Shown: positions 16,414-25,553, counted from the stretch's first letter. The stretch is 64,000 nt of DNA from Bacillus_BU sp051233475 (GCF_051233475.1 NZ_JBKFGH010000020.1:62001-126000); one strand, 5' to 3'. Notes: generated by a model not told the origin, from the sequence alone. Numbers and translations are program-made.

Positions 16414-18471
16414 GTGGGGACTGAGAGCATAAAAACAGTGTGCGGATATTGTGGCACTGGCTGTGGTCTGATTGTTGAAGTAGAAGATAATCAGATAAAG
16501 AGAATAAGAGGGGACAAGGATGCACCCGTTAATAATGGGCAAACTTGTGTAAAAGGTGCTTTTGCCTATAAATATGTCCATGCACCGTCACGGCTTAAAA
16601 CGCCATTAATCCGTAAAGCCGGAGAGCTTGTCGAAGCTACGTGGGAGGAAGCATTGAATTACGTAGCAGAACGATTAAATTCAATTAAAACTACTTTTGG
16701 GCCTGAAGCGATTTCAATGTTCGCATGTGCGAGAACGACAAATGAATCGAATTTCGTCACTCAGAAGTTTATGCGTACTGTAATTGGATCAAACAATATT
16801 GATGGCTGTAACCGAACGTGACACGCCCCTAGCGTTGCCGGTCTGGCAACTGTATTTGGAAGCGGTTCACCAACAAGCCGAATTGAAGATATCAACGAAG
16901 CAAAAGTTTTATTACTAATGGGTTCTAATACAACTGAAGCCCATCCAATCATTGCAAATCGAATGAAAAAGGCTGCAAAGTCAGGAACAAAGATTATTGT
17001 AATTGATCCACGAAAAATAGATATGGTGAAAGTGTCACACCGTCACCTTCAAATAAGTGTTGGTTCAGATATTGCCTTAATCAACAGTTTGATGCATGTC
17101 ATCATTCGAGAGGGGCTTTATGATGGACAGTTCATTCTGCAAAGAACGAATGAATTTGAACAATTAAAGCAGAAGGTTGAGCAATATACGCCAGAATTTG
17201 CTGCATCCATCACAGGATTGAGTCCTGAAGATATTATTGAAACCGCTCGTGAATATGCAACTAGCGGCAGCTCGATGATTGCCTATACACTTGGTATTAC
17301 AGAGCATCATTGCGGAGTAAACAATGTCTTTGATATTGCTAATCTTGCATTATTAACAGGAAACATTGGTAAACCAGGAACGGGAATTATGCCGCTCCGA
17401 GGTCAGAATAATGTTCAGGGCGCTGGAGACATGGGCTGTCTACCAAATCAGCTAACTGGTGCGATTAGCCTTGCTGATGATGAGAAAAGAGCACGCTTTG
17501 AATCTCATTGGGGTGTTGAAATCAATCCAATGGCCGGAGACACGCAAACAAGAACATTTGATAGAATCGAATCAGGTGCTCTTAAAGCATTGTTTGTAAT
17601 CGGAGAAAATCCACTTATGGCGGATGTTCATATGAATCACACAAGAAAATTACTTGAGAAGCTTGATTTGCTGATTGTTCAAGATATTTTCTTAACCGAG
17701 ACGGCCTTAATGGCTGATGTTGTATTACCAGCAAAATCTTGGGGCGAAGTGGATGGTACATTCACCAACACAGATCGTCGTGTTCAACGGGTTCGCAAAG
17801 CGGTTGATGCCCATCCGAATGTGAAAGAAGACTGGCAAATTCTTTGTGAACTAGCTACGCTAATGGGCTATCCAATGTCCTATGAAACGAGTGAACAAAT
17901 TTGGGATGAAGTACGTTTACTTGCCTGGGAGCTGTTTGGTGGAATGTCGTATGCACGACTAGATCAACAGTATTGCCTGCATTACCCATGTCCGGATGAC
18001 AGCCATCCAGGTACGTTCCTAATGCATGAACATTTCCATCAAGAACCAGGTGATCAAATCCAAAAATCTTCCTTTGTTCCGGTTGATTATACAGCACCAC
18101 TTGAATTGCCTGATGCGGAGTATCCGTTTACTTTAACAACAGGCCGTCGCTATGAATCATATAATACACATTCACAAACCAAGTTTTATGCTGACGGTGT
18201 TAAAATAAAACAGACAGAAGAAACACTAGACATCCATCCAAGTGATGCAAGTGCTCTTAACATTGAAGACGGGGACCTAGTTGAAGTGAAATCCCGTCGT
18301 GGAGAGCTTACAGTTAAAGCAAAAGTAACAGAGCAGGTTGTTCCAGGGCTTGTCTTTATGAGCTTCCACTGGAGTGAAGTGCCAACGAATGTCTTAACAT
18401 TAAATGAGTTCGATCCAATCTCCGGTACAGCAGAATTCAAAGCATGTGCCGTTGCAATTAAAAAGGCTTAA
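16414..18471 (+). CDS. fdhF: Selenocysteine-containing formate dehydrogenase H-type, FdhF-like
   Basis: Molybdopterin oxidoreductase of 685 residues that would oxidise formate to CO2 in the cytoplasm. The 4Fe-4S cysteines are C10, C13, C17 and the one in GQTCVKG. An in-frame TGA at 16819-16821 falls exactly where E. coli FdhF has its selenocysteine: CNRT-U-HAPSVAG. The same frame continues without another stop to 18471 and keeps FdhF motifs (RGQNNVQGAGDMG, DPISGTAEFKACAV). It should therefore be annotated as one gene with Sec136, not two fragments. The GTG at 16414 has GGAGG at seven-base spacing. No fdhD or sel genes lie in the window. Confidence 0.88.
16819..16852 (+). promoter_or_regulatory. 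Sec UGA codon and SECIS-like hairpin
   Basis: Right after the TGA, GTTGCC (16834-16839) pairs with GGCAAC (16845-16850) around the loop GGUCU (16840-16844). The loop starts 18 nt after the TGA, the same loop and spacing recalled for the E. coli fdhF SECIS that SelB binds. It lies within the coding sequence, as bacterial SECIS elements do. Confidence 0.75.
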
Positions 18472-18472
18472 C

Positions 18473-18512
18473 AAGAAACAGAACCAGGTGAGAATCCTGG
18501 TTCTGTTTCTTT
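18473..18512. terminator. Strong bidirectional terminator
   Basis: A perfect 16-bp stem AAGAAACAGAACCAGG/CCTGGTTCTGTTTCTT with a 7-nt loop, directly between the convergent fdhF and DUF1657 genes. Confidence 0.88.
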
Positions 18513-18717
18513 ATGTTTTTTTATATTGCGGTTCCTCTAGCTCAAGTTGGTTTTTTCGTTCATTCAGATCTTGTTTTATTTCTTCAAAAACGAGCATCGC
18601 TTCATGAAATATTCGCTGGGCTTCTTTATCTAAGGAGTTGAGCGCAAGGGTGGAAAGCTGCGCTTCTATTCCTTTAATGGTTGCAAGGCATTGGCCTACA
18701 TTTGAAGCAACGGTCAA
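18511..18717 (-). CDS. DUF1657 family protein
   Basis: A 68-residue helical protein. TVASNVGQCLATIKGIEAQL, ALNSLDKEAQRIFHEAM and the LELEEPQYK ending match the DUF1657 family of spore formers, often found with spoVA-type genes. Here it stands alone. It starts with TTG at 18717 (conserved N-terminus TVAS); the ribosome site is weak. Its function is not known; the family's spore-linked distribution suggests a role in sporulation. Confidence 0.75.
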   Translation of the reverse strand: MTVASNVGQCLATIKGIEAQLSTLALNSLDKEAQRIFHEAMLVFEEIKQDLNERKNQLELEEPQYKKT

Positions 18718-18773
18718 TTTTGTTCACATCCATTCGTAGAAGTTTATTGAGAGTGGAAGAGAATGTAATTCGT

Positions 18774-19718
18774 TTATTTTTGTTCATTTTTACCCCACCA
18801 GCCTTTGACTCGAAAAAATGCCGCGATGATTGTACCAACCCCGAACATCAATATAAGTGCAGCTCCATAGCCAAAACGCCATTTTAATTCCGGCATATGC
18901 TCAAAATTCATCCCATATAACCCTGCAAGAAAGGTCATCGGCAAAAAGATAACACTGACTAACGTTAATGTTTTCATGATGGCATTCGTATGATCCGCTT
19001 TTAATGACATTTGAAGATTGTATATACTCATCAGGTTTTCTTTGAAAGTATCAAGTGCACTGATGATTCTGGATTGATCACTTTCTAAATCTTGAAAATA
19101 AAATCTAGATTCATCATTGGAAAATGGGAAATCCTCTTTACCTGCCACCTTTATTACCTCTTCTTGAGGCTCAATCATTTGCCTTAATCCATGTAAGCGT
19201 GATTTCCAGCGATAGGCCGTTTTCCCTATTTGATTTTCAAAAGGGTCTTTAAAAACACTTTTTTCAAGCTTCAATAGTTCATCGGCTATTTCATCAATGG
19301 CAGTTAAAATGTGGTCTGTTGCCGTATTAATAACATGGAACAGTATTTGCCCTGGATGAGCCATCTGCTTCGGATCTTCTCTGAATAGAGTAGGGAGTGG
19401 CTGGAAAAGCTTTTTTTCTTTTTCATCCACAATCGTTATTACATAGTTTTTCGCAGCTAATATATTTACTTTTACTGTTTCATAATTTGGGGTTATCGAA
19501 CAAATCGACAATACTACTTCATTTTCATATTCATTGACCTTGGGGATTTCGGAAAAATGAAGCAGATTTTTCTTTGCCAGCTGGTGGATAGGAAGCTGGT
19601 CTATAATTTGTTTTTTGTTTGAATGATCGAGATAAAACCATGCAACTTCATCCTGGTTTGGGATTGAAAAAGTATCGAGTTTTTGGATTTGGTTGTTTGA
19701 TGCTTGATAGAGCCACAT
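18774..19718 (-). CDS. corA: CorA-like divalent cation transporter
   Basis: Pentameric Mg2+/Co2+ channel subunit, 314 residues. A long soluble, helix-rich N-terminal domain precedes two C-terminal transmembrane helices. The hallmark YGMN selectivity motif is present in GLYGMNFEHMPE, between the two helices, and VSVIFLPMTFLAG is the typical pore helix. The basic tail FFRVKGWWGK stays inside. The ATG at 19718 has an AAGGAGG-type site nearby (GGAAGGAGG region at 19735-19743 on the plus strand reads as a purine run; the minus-strand site is weaker), so the start is moderately certain. A 52-bp repeat array lies upstream. Confidence 0.85.
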   Translation of the reverse strand: MWLYQASNNQIQKLDTFSIPNQDEVAWFYLDHSNKKQIIDQLPIHQLAKKNLLHFSEIPKVNEYENEVVLSICSITPNYETVKVNILAAKNYVITIVDEKEKKLFQPLPTLFREDPKQMAHPGQILFHVINTATDHILTAIDEIADELLKLEKSVFKDPFENQIGKTAYRWKSRLHGLRQMIEPQEEVIKVAGKEDFPFSNDESRFYFQDLESDQSRIISALDTFKENLMSIYNLQMSLKADHTNAIMKTLTLVSVIFLPMTFLAGLYGMNFEHMPELKWRFGYGAALILMFGVGTIIAAFFRVKGWWGKNEQK

Positions 19719-19831
19719 GTAAATGCCTTCTTTCGGAAGGAGGTTAAATTTATGATGCTGTCTAAGTTAATTTTCCCAATATAGGGTTATTTATTTAATA
19801 GGTTATGTTAAATATTTCTGTGGAAAACCCT

Positions 19832-20416
19832 TCTCAAGGACAAAAGGAGGGTAATTGTGGGGTGATTTGTCCTTTAGGGGCTCTTTCAAGGACAAAAGGA
19901 AGGAAATTGTGGGGTGATTTGTCCTTGATGGGCTCTCTCAAGGACAAAAGGAAGGTAATAGCAGTGTGATTTGTCCTTGACGCCCTCTCTCAAGGACAAA
20001 AGGAAGGTAATAGCAGTGTGATTTGTCCTTGACGCCCTCTCTAAAGGACAAAACGAAGGTAATTGTAGCGTGATTTGTCCTTGAGACGCTCTCTATAGGA
20101 CAAAACGAAGGTAATTGTAGCGTGATTTGTCCTTGAGACGCTCTCTATAGGACAAAACGAAGGTAATAGCAGTGTGATTTGTCCTTGATGGGCTCTCTCA
20201 AGGACAAAAGTAAGGTAATAGCAGTGTGATTTGTCCTAGACACCCTCTCTAAAGGACAAAACGACGACAATTCCAGCCGGATTTGTCCTTGAAACCTCCT
20301 CTCAAGGACAAAACGACAACAATTCCAGCCAGATTTGTCCTAGACACCCTCTCTAAAGGACAAAACCACGGAATCTTAACCCGAATTTGTCCCTGAACCC
20401 TCCTCTCAAAAACAAA
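19832..20416. repeat. Tandem array of 52-bp units with inverted arms (family R1)
   Basis: About twelve units with exact 52-bp spacing: the AAGGA-like box begins at 19836, 19888, 19940, 19992, 20044, 20096, 20148, 20200, 20252, 20304, 20356 and (degenerate) 20408. Each unit has AAGGACAAA and, 21 nt later, the inverse TTTGTCCTT; consecutive units also form TTTGTCCTTGA/TCAAGGACAAA across their junction. The intervening segments are shared, not unique. 52 is not a multiple of three and no coding frame exists. It fills the gap between corA and the amino-acid transporter. Confidence 0.92.
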
Positions 20417-20439
20417 AAAATGCATGGATATCCATGCAT

Positions 20440-21186
20440 TTAACGGGCGATTACTTTATTTAGAAATTGCGACATGCGGGGGTTATTTGTGTTGTTAAAT
20501 ATTTCCTCTGGTGAACCTTTTTCAATGATTTTTCCTTGATCCATAAAAATAACTTGATCGGCAACGTCACGGGCAAATTGCATTTCATGGGTAACAACGA
20601 CCATGGTCATGCCTTCTTCTGCCAAATCCTTTATGACCTTTAGTACCTCGCCAACAAGCTCCGGATCCAGTGCAGAAGTAGGTTCATCAAATAGTAGCAC
20701 AGCAGGATCCATTGCCATCGCCCGTGCGATTCCAACGCGTTGCTGTTGACCGCCTGAAAGCTGGTGTGGATACATTTCAGCTCTTTCCAATAATCCGACC
20801 TTTTCCAGAAGGTGAAGTGCTTTCGTTTTCGCTTCAGCTTTTGAACGCTTTAAAACGACTATTTGCCCCTCCATAACATTTTCGACAGCCGTTAAGTGGG
20901 GGAATAGATTGTAATTTTGAAACACCATTCCGGTTTGCTGCCGAAATGATGTGACCTCAGCCGAGGCGAGTTTTGAATTATTGGTTAGAACAATCGATTT
21001 ATCGCCTAGAGATATTTTTCCTTCGTTTGGAATCTCAAGCAGGTTCAAACAGCGTAAAAGTGTTGTTTTTCCTGAGCCTGAGGGACCAATAATAACGGCT
21101 GTTTTTCCTTTTTCGATTGTTAAATTAATCCCATGGAGTACCTCTAAGCTATCAAACCGTTTATGCAAATTCTCAACAGAAATCAT
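20440..21186 (-). CDS. tcyC: Amino-acid (cystine-type) ABC transporter ATPase, TcyC-like
   Basis: ATP-binding subunit of 248 residues, third gene of a binding protein-permease-ATPase operon. Walker A GPSGSGKTT (about residue 34), Q-loop MVFQNYNLFPH, signature LSGGQQQRVGIARAM, Walker B VLLFDEPTSALDPE and the H-loop THEM are all intact. It belongs to the polar-amino-acid (GlnQ/TcyC) type. It lies 52 bp after the permease gene. Substrate is inferred from the binding protein. Confidence 0.85.
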   Translation of the reverse strand: MISVENLHKRFDSLEVLHGINLTIEKGKTAVIIGPSGSGKTTLLRCLNLLEIPNEGKISLGDKSIVLTNNSKLASAEVTSFRQQTGMVFQNYNLFPHLTAVENVMEGQIVVLKRSKAEAKTKALHLLEKVGLLERAEMYPHQLSGGQQQRVGIARAMAMDPAVLLFDEPTSALDPELVGEVLKVIKDLAEEGMTMVVVTHEMQFARDVADQVIFMDQGKIIEKGSPEEIFNNTNNPRMSQFLNKVIAR

Positions 21187-21238
21187 TGTTTCCCTCCATC
21201 CTTATTCAGCTAAAAAAGGCATATTTGAAGATGATTTT

Positions 21239-21922
21239 TTATTTTGCAATACCACGTTCAAATCGTTTTTCAAGCTTTTCTTGGAAATAGGATAGTATCG
21301 TACTAAAAATTAAATAAATAAAAGCTACCTCAATATAGAGCCATAATGGTTCATAGGTTACCGCAACGACCTGCTGGCCTTTTTGAAACATTTCTGGAAC
21401 GGTTATCGTAGCAGCTAAAGAAGTATCCTTTACAAGGCTGATAAACGAATTCCCTAATGGAGGAATCGACACCCGAACGGCCTGTGGTAAAATGATTCTT
21501 CTCATTGCCTGAGCTCTTGTCATTCCTACTGAGAATGCCGCTTCCCATTGCCCTTTATGAATCGATTGAATAGCTGCTCGAATAATTTCAGAGCCATAGG
21601 CTCCTACATTCAGAGAGAAGCCGATAACAGCAGCAGGGAAGGGGTCTAACATTAGTCCTACACTTGGTAAACCGTAAAAAAGTATGAATAGTTGAACTAA
21701 AAGGGGAGTACCCCGGAAAATCCAAACATAGAACTTGGTAATGAATATTAACGGCTGGAAACCTGATAATCGTCCCAGCGCAGTAAATAAAGCAAGCATA
21801 AGTCCAAGTACAAATGAAATTAATGTTAACGGGATCGTAAAAGAAATCCCTGCCTGTAAAATAGGAAAAAAGGAATCACTAAGGATTCCTATAATTCGTT
21901 CTGAACGATCGGTTGTAAACAT
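21239..21922 (-). CDS. tcyB: Amino-acid (cystine-type) ABC transporter permease, TcyB-like
   Basis: Membrane subunit of 227 residues with about five hydrophobic helices. The EAA loop is visible as WEAAFSVGMTRAQAMRRIIL followed by PQAVRVSIPPLGN, typical of the HisMQ/GlnP polar-amino-acid permeases. FRGTPLLVQLFILFYG is the conserved family segment near the middle. The gene follows the binding protein by 14 bp and precedes the ATPase, so all three are one operon. Confidence 0.84.
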   Translation of the reverse strand: MFTTDRSERIIGILSDSFFPILQAGISFTIPLTLISFVLGLMLALFTALGRLSGFQPLIFITKFYVWIFRGTPLLVQLFILFYGLPSVGLMLDPFPAAVIGFSLNVGAYGSEIIRAAIQSIHKGQWEAAFSVGMTRAQAMRRIILPQAVRVSIPPLGNSFISLVKDTSLAATITVPEMFQKGQQVVAVTYEPLWLYIEVAFIYLIFSTILSYFQEKLEKRFERGIAK

Positions 21923-21936
21923 TGTCCCTCAATCCC

Positions 21937-22749
21937 TTATTTGGATACGTCTGTACCAAACCATTTTTCTGATATTTCTAAGTACGTTCCATCTTCTTTC
22001 ATTTCTGCAAGTGCACCGTTTACTGCTTCAATTAATTCATCGCTGCCCTTACGGAAAAGGAATGCGTTTTGTGTTGCATTTTCTTCTTCTGCAGCAATCT
22101 TAGTTTGAAGCTCAGGGCGTTGTTTTTTCAAATCCAGGTATGAAAGGTTATCGTTGATATGAGCGTCGACTCTACCTGATGTAACGAGGTCAATCGCCTG
22201 GCTGAATCCTTCAACTGGAGTAATCGTAGCTCCAAGCTCTTCTGCCATTTTGTAATAGTTACTGTTTAAAGATTGAGCAGACTTTTTCCCTTTAAGATCA
22301 TCAAACGATTTAAGGGTATCATTTCCTTCAGCAACAATTAGAACTGCTTTCGATACGATATATGGTTCAGAGAAATCGTATTTTTCTTGACGTTCAGGAT
22401 TAATGGATACTTCATTCGCTACTAAATCGTAACGTTTTGCATCTAAACCAGCAATTAAGCCGTCCCATTTTCCTTCAACAAACTTTGGTTTAATACCAAG
22501 GCGCTTAAACACTTCTTCAGCTACTTCCACATCAAATCCAGTAAGTTTTCCATCTTCATCATGGAACGTAAATGGAGCATATGTACCTTCAGTACCAATT
22601 GAAATTTCGCCTTTTTCCTTAATTTGGTCATATAGGCTTGCAGTTTCATCGGATTTGTCAGCAGCTTTTTCATCGTCGTTCTGAGTGTTGCAAGCTGCTA
22701 AGGCTAGTACAAGAAAGAGACTGAGAAAGAGTAATAGTGTTTTCTTCAT
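21937..22749 (-). CDS. tcyA: Cystine-type ABC transporter substrate-binding lipoprotein, TcyA-like
   Basis: Extracellular solute-binding protein (family 3), 270 residues, first gene of the operon. The signal peptide ends in a lipobox, LALAAC, so the mature protein is lipid-anchored. GTEGTYAPFTFHDEDGKLTG and GFDVEVAEEV are family-3 features, and WDGLIAGLDAKRYDLVANEV plus DLKGKKSAQSLNSNY resemble the cystine binder TcyA. Related binders take other polar amino acids, so the substrate is probable, not proven. No T-box or S-box leader is visible upstream. Confidence 0.78.
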   Translation of the reverse strand: MKKTLLLFLSLFLVLALAACNTQNDDEKAADKSDETASLYDQIKEKGEISIGTEGTYAPFTFHDEDGKLTGFDVEVAEEVFKRLGIKPKFVEGKWDGLIAGLDAKRYDLVANEVSINPERQEKYDFSEPYIVSKAVLIVAEGNDTLKSFDDLKGKKSAQSLNSNYYKMAEELGATITPVEGFSQAIDLVTSGRVDAHINDNLSYLDLKKQRPELQTKIAAEEENATQNAFLFRKGSDELIEAVNGALAEMKEDGTYLEISEKWFGTDVSK

Positions 22750-22897
22750 GTTAGGAATCCCCCAGTAATGTAATAGGTTTTATATAGAATAGCTATTTTA
22801 GGATAATATACAGGATGTATAGTGTCAATAATTAGCTAACAATAATCTTATTTTCTGTAATGAAACATTTTTTAAACATTATTTTTAAAAATAGTAA

Positions 22898-22942
22898 GAG
22901 GCTGACCAGGGTAATTGATCGTGCCCTGTCAGCCCCTTTTTT
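22898..22942. terminator. Hairpin next to mobile-repeat copy B
   Basis: GGCTGACCAGGG pairs with CCCTGTCAGCC (one bulged C), followed on the plus strand by six T. On the minus strand it could end transcription of the coiled-coil gene at 23141-23884. Confidence 0.6.
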
Positions 22943-23125
22943 AGTCTTATTAAACTTGCCTGTTGATTTCCACTCCAGGTGCTCCCTTTCCGCGGGGGAG
23001 TCCGGGAGCCTCCCTCGGCGCAAGCGCCTGTGGGGTCTCCCGTGACACCTTCTCCCGCAGGAGTCTCGCACCTTCCGCTCCAATCAACAGAGTGCTTAAA
23101 AATAACATTGTTCTTTAACACAGCG
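22943..23125. mobile_element. MITE-like repeat, medium copy (copy B)
   Basis: A 183-bp copy in reverse orientation to copy A. Read on the minus strand it has GCTGTGTTAAAGAACAATGTT, then CTCTGTTGATTGGAG, a G+C-rich hairpin core with GGTGCGAGACTCCTGCGGG, and AAATCAACAGGC at the end. It matches copy A on both sides but lacks the central 120 bp with the GAAGGTC/GACCTTC hairpin. The outer ends have diverged and no target duplication is recognisable. No coding capacity. Confidence 0.82.
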
Positions 23126-23140
23126 TTCATATTAAAAATC

Positions 23141-23884
23141 TTAAAGAATGGTTGTCTGTTCTTTGTTGTCTTCTTCATTACTTTTTGCTGGTTTAAATAG
23201 GAGTCCGGAAAATGTTTTGATCATATGCTTTGTTTGGGATTCGATTTTATCTGATATGTGAGCGATTCGTTCAAAAAATAATGCTTTTAGGCTGTCAAGC
23301 TGACGGTCCATTTTATGAGCGAGTGCCTCCTGGTGGTCAATTCTTTCCATCACAGTTTGGTGATAAACATCTTGAACCTCTAATTTTGAGGAAAGATTTC
23401 GCTGGTTTTCTTGCATTTGCTCATTTAATTCATGGGAGAACTTTTCAAGATCAGTTAATTTTTTTAATAATGTATTGGTAATTTGGTCTTGAGTTGTTAA
23501 TTGGGCAAGGAGCGCCTGATGGAAAATTTCTTCTTTGCTGGCTAATTGAGTGAGCTTGTCATGGTCCTTATTTATTTGCTCTAGTTTTTCAGTAACGGCT
23601 GCTTCCAAATGGGTTAAGTTCGACAGTATCAGTTCCTGAGCTTCGTTTTGGTGTTCAATTCTTGCTGTGATTGTTTCATGTTGGTTTTTGTGGCTAACAA
23701 TCTCATTTTCGAACAGGTTGTTAATCGATTCAATTGAATCGGCTAATTTTTGATTGATTGATTCTTGGTGTCTTAACAGCTCCTCCATATATTGAAGACG
23801 GTAAATATCCTGATTTGATCCTGAATCTTCTGGTATGGATAAATGGACCTTTGATTCAGCTTGTTTATTTTGGAATAAATTCAT
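23141..23884 (-). CDS. Coiled-coil protein of unknown function
   Basis: A 247-residue protein, mostly predicted coiled coil between about residues 30 and 225, very rich in Glu, Gln, Leu, Lys and His. Repeating motifs such as RIEHQNEAQE, RIDHQEALAH and QLDSLKALFFERI suggest several heptad blocks. There is no signal peptide, membrane segment or enzyme motif. The tail is charged (EEDNKEQTTIL). A GAGGTG site precedes the ATG. No family is recognised; a scaffold or structural role is possible but unsupported. Confidence 0.7.
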   Translation of the reverse strand: MNLFQNKQAESKVHLSIPEDSGSNQDIYRLQYMEELLRHQESINQKLADSIESINNLFENEIVSHKNQHETITARIEHQNEAQELILSNLTHLEAAVTEKLEQINKDHDKLTQLASKEEIFHQALLAQLTTQDQITNTLLKKLTDLEKFSHELNEQMQENQRNLSSKLEVQDVYHQTVMERIDHQEALAHKMDRQLDSLKALFFERIAHISDKIESQTKHMIKTFSGLLFKPAKSNEEDNKEQTTIL

Positions 23885-24059
23885 CTTTTCACCTCGATTA
23901 CGTATTTTAAGGGCAGTACTCTTTATCCTATGTAAAAATAATGAATTTTGTTAGAACCGCTGTTGCATCTGTAGAGAAAGAAAGATTCGGTTTTATAACC
24001 ATTTAAATAGGTTTTATAGTATGATAATGGGAACTACATTAGTAGAAGAGGTGATGTGA

Positions 24060-25031
24060 TTGCGCCCAATTGTGTTAGGAATTTTTGCGGCCTTCTTTTT
24101 TGCATTTACGTTCGTGCTCAACCGGTCAATGGAGCTTGAAGGGGGAAGCTGGATTTGGAGTGCTTCGCTACGCTATTTTCTAATGGTTCCCTTTTTGTTT
24201 TTAATCGTATTCATTAGAGGGAATGTGGGACCGTTATTTGTACATATGAAAAATCATTATTGGCAATGGCTCCTTTGGAGTTCAGTCGGATTTGGCTTAT
24301 TTTATGCTCCACTATGCTTTGCAGCCGCTTATGGACCAGGCTGGTTAATTGCAAGTACTTGGCAAATTACGATTATTTCAGGATCACTCCTTGTCCCGCT
24401 TTTTTATATTACGATAGAAACAAAGAACGGTCCCATGAAAGTCCGTGGGAAAATCCCATATAGGGGACTGGCCATGTCCATGATTATTGTTGTGGGTGTA
24501 GTCATTATGCAAATTGATCATGCAACTCAGCTTTCTCTGGCACAAGCGGCCTTGTCTATTGTCCCGCTCATTGTTGCCTCGTTTGCTTATCCTTTAGGGA
24601 ATCGAAAAATGATGGACCTTTGTCAAAGTAATCTGGACGTTTATCAACGGGTATTGGGAATGACGATGGCTAGTTTACCGTTTTGGATCATTCTTTCTAT
24701 GGTTGGTTTATGGACAGTAGGAAGTCCTAGTTGGGACCAAGTCGTTCAATCGGGAGCAGTAGCTTTATTTTCGGGTGTCTTTGCGACCGTGTTATTTTTT
24801 GCGGCAACTGATTTAGTGCGAGGAAATATGCAAAAGCTTGCAGCTGTTGAAGCAACACAGTCGTTAGAGGTTGTTTTTGCGTTAGCAGGGGAGGTTTTCG
24901 TTCTTTCCAGCCCTTTTCCATCCCTACTATCTAGTACCGGAATGGTGCTCGTAATTGGGGGAATGATTCTACATAGTCTTATGTCTGTAAGGAAAAGGAG
25001 CTCTGCCAAGCCAAGAGCAGTTCAGCTTTAA
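24060..25031 (+). CDS. EmrE/DMT-type multidrug efflux-like transporter
   Basis: Membrane protein of 323 residues with about ten hydrophobic helices in two halves, as in the drug/metabolite transporter superfamily. The start MRPIVLGIFAAFFFAFTFVL and the FAAAYGPGWLIASTWQ segment fit the family labelled multidrug resistance efflux transporter. A basic tail is cytoplasmic. The start is TTG at 24060, with GAGGTGATG just upstream. Substrate unknown. It is a single gene followed after 80 bp by the HesB-like gene. Confidence 0.72.
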   Translation: MRPIVLGIFAAFFFAFTFVLNRSMELEGGSWIWSASLRYFLMVPFLFLIVFIRGNVGPLFVHMKNHYWQWLLWSSVGFGLFYAPLCFAAAYGPGWLIASTWQITIISGSLLVPLFYITIETKNGPMKVRGKIPYRGLAMSMIIVVGVVIMQIDHATQLSLAQAALSIVPLIVASFAYPLGNRKMMDLCQSNLDVYQRVLGMTMASLPFWIILSMVGLWTVGSPSWDQVVQSGAVALFSGVFATVLFFAATDLVRGNMQKLAAVEATQSLEVVFALAGEVFVLSSPFPSLLSSTGMVLVIGGMILHSLMSVRKRSSAKPRAVQL

Positions 25032-25112
25032 GGGAAGCTTTTCATTTGTGATTTTTGCCTTTCATTAAAGGACAAGATATGATAAATAAAAAACAACAAA
25101 AAGGTGATTAAG

Positions 25113-25421
25113 ATGAAGTGTAAGATTAATCGTATGGCAGCAAAAGCGTTAAATGAAATGTTAGCTAATAATGATGCAGCTGATGGAAAAATGCTTCGTG
25201 TTTATATTACACATATGCATGGAGACCATGCTCACTATGATATAAAATTTGATACCCCGACTGAACATGATGAAATTGTCAAAACCGATAAAGGAATCGA
25301 CATTTTATTAGATAAACGGGAAGAATTTCTTGATGGGGTATGGATTCAATATTTCCAAGTACCGAAAGAGGAATTTGTCATTACGAACCCGTCAAAAGCA
25401 GGACATCACCACCATCATTAA
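25113..25421 (+). CDS. HesB/IscA-like protein with natural poly-His tail
   Basis: A 102-residue protein resembling the iron-sulfur biosynthesis (HesB/IscA-like) domain proteins of Bacillus: KINRMAAKALNEML at the start, then MLRVYITHMHGDHAHYDIKF and GIDILLDKREEFLDGVWIQYF. The conserved cysteines of true A-type carriers are absent, so Fe-S binding by cysteine is unlikely. The protein ends in GHHHHH and also has HMHGDHAH, giving an unusual histidine content that may bind metal. ATG at 25113 follows AAAGGTGAT; a GTG at 25104 is less likely. Confidence 0.65.
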   Translation: MKCKINRMAAKALNEMLANNDAADGKMLRVYITHMHGDHAHYDIKFDTPTEHDEIVKTDKGIDILLDKREEFLDGVWIQYFQVPKEEFVITNPSKAGHHHHH

Positions 25422-25435
25422 TTCATGTTTGAGTT

Positions 25436-25469
25436 AAAGCCAGGGAAAATCATTCCTTTGGCTTTTTTT
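25436..25469 (+). terminator. Terminator after the HesB-like gene
   Basis: Arms AAAGCCAGG and CCTTTGGCTTT-like, extended by G-T pairs, followed by seven T. Confidence 0.75.
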
Positions 25470-25553
25470 ATTTGTATGGAAATATTTCTCTTCTTATAAT
25501 TTTTCTTCAGTCGAGAAAACTAAACTTGATGAGTCATAAAGGGGTGAGGCGGA

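Noticed and set aside
16372..18471. Frameshifted or nonsense-broken formate dehydrogenase pseudogene
   Set aside because: Only one stop, in frame, at the exact Sec position with a SECIS-like hairpin; both halves are well conserved.
19832..20416. CRISPR array
   Set aside because: The period is regular, but segments between arms are shared among units, not unique spacers, and no cas genes are near.
22750..22860. S-box or T-box leader ahead of the cystine-type transporter
   Set aside because: The leader is too short and shows no conserved core of either element.
22943..23125. Small genes inside the G+C-rich repeat
   Set aside because: Frames here are by-products of the repeat and have no ribosome sites; the other copies do not preserve them.
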